Source: Atherix ibis
Lineage: Eukaryota; Arthropoda; Insecta; Diptera; Athericidae
Assembly: GCA_958298945.1 (NCBI GenBank)
Contig: OY282607.1
Coordinates: 79,538,868-79,602,867, forward strand
Length of the DNA: 64,000 nucleotides
Direction: 5' to 3'
Positions 63,724 to 64,000 of the stretch are shown here, one piece after another (within the stretch, counting starts at the first letter, position 1; every line of letters begins with the position of its first letter). The position numbers and the translations under genes were made by a program. The notes beneath the pieces are model-generated. The model was not told the origin of the DNA, did not search any database, and saw nothing but the letters and a program-made list of their open reading frames with translations.

Positions 63724-63969
63724 GTAGTGCCCGTAAGCGTAGATGCACCTGTAACCGTACACGTCAATCCTGGAAGTCGGAATACCAAATTGAGAAGGAT
63801 GTATGCACTAACAAATGGATTCGTAGCTGTTGCGTCTACATATGTGCTTTTCGAATTGGCCGTAGGATTCTATAAACTGTCTCGATGCCAAGCCTTTAGA
63901 AATATCGTAGTTTTTTTCCAATTTCTTTTCATTTATTTGTCAGGATTAGCTGATCCCTTTGGAGAATGA
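63724..63969 (+). other. Possible exon or small hydrophobic ORF at window edge
   Basis: After an acceptor-like sequence (TTGTTTTCACTTTGATCAG, or TAG three bases on) a plus-strand frame runs about 80 codons to the TGA at 63967-63969. It starts VPVSVDAPVTVHVNPGSRN. It has one likely membrane segment (GFVAVASTYVLFELAVGFY) and a second hydrophobic stretch (IVVFFQFLFIYLSGLA). There is no ATG at its start, so it would have to be joined to an upstream exon. An overlapping frame of 61 codons is also open. No family is recognised. Confidence 0.2.
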
Positions 63970-64000
63970 ACTTGAAACTAAGCAACGAGAATGATAAAAG

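Noticed and set aside
1..64000. CRISPR arrays, rRNA, tRNA, telomere repeats
   Set aside because: The tandem arrays have no unique spacers between repeats, and I saw no tRNA- or rRNA-like segment and no TTAGG run by eye. A covariance-model search would be decisive.

Overview
This is AT-rich eukaryotic nuclear DNA. It is full of A/T homopolymer runs, minisatellites and decayed Tc1/mariner DNA transposons. I find no intact host protein-coding gene, no rRNA or tRNA, and no bacterial-style operon. The mix of mariner subfamilies (a mauritiana/Mos1-like copy, a mellifera-like copy, DD41D rosa-like copies and an older DD34D family) points to an insect. A dipteran is plausible, but these families are widespread and partly horizontally transferred, so that is only an inference. 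The window reads as a large intergenic or intronic region.

Layout. 1-2 kb has no gene. 2.0-2.8 kb is a 7-bp minisatellite, followed by a minus-strand mariner relic (2.9-3.4 kb). 3.4-10.3 kb is non-coding, with a diverged 360-bp duplication and GC-richer islands. 10.34-11.52 kb is a complete but disabled mellifera-type mariner with perfect 24-bp terminal repeats and TA duplications. 16.9-17.5 kb is a DD41D transposase relic. 23.2-23.5 kb is a 56-bp repeat. 24.1-24.9 kb is a mariner relic whose DNA-binding region has expanded into a 94-bp satellite. 27.3-27.9 kb is a minus-strand DD41D relic. 30.25-30.35 kb is a perfect 47-bp hairpin. 33.7-36.0 kb is a nest: a nearly intact Mos1-like mariner sits inside a DD41D element, which itself interrupts a 30-bp minisatellite. 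36-44 kb is AT-rich, with a GC-richer patch at 37-38.2 kb. 43.9-44.5 kb is a 21-bp minisatellite. 45.4-50.3 kb has GC-richer islands. 52.3-53.0 kb is a 142-bp repeat. 53.6 kb is a small GC-rich exon-like island on the minus strand. 55.6-57.2 kb is a DD41D relic carrying about fifteen copies of a 72-bp satellite made from its own coding sequence. 62.46-63.28 kb is a TTAA-flanked, MITE-like element with an internal 76-bp array.

Main point. Two tandem arrays, in two different transposon families, are visibly built from transposase coding DNA and still lie in register inside their parent pseudogenes. A third transposase copy carries an independent short duplication at the same codons as one of these arrays. 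The window therefore looks like a place where dead transposons turn into satellite DNA. The nested insertion at 34 kb gives a clear relative age for two of the families.
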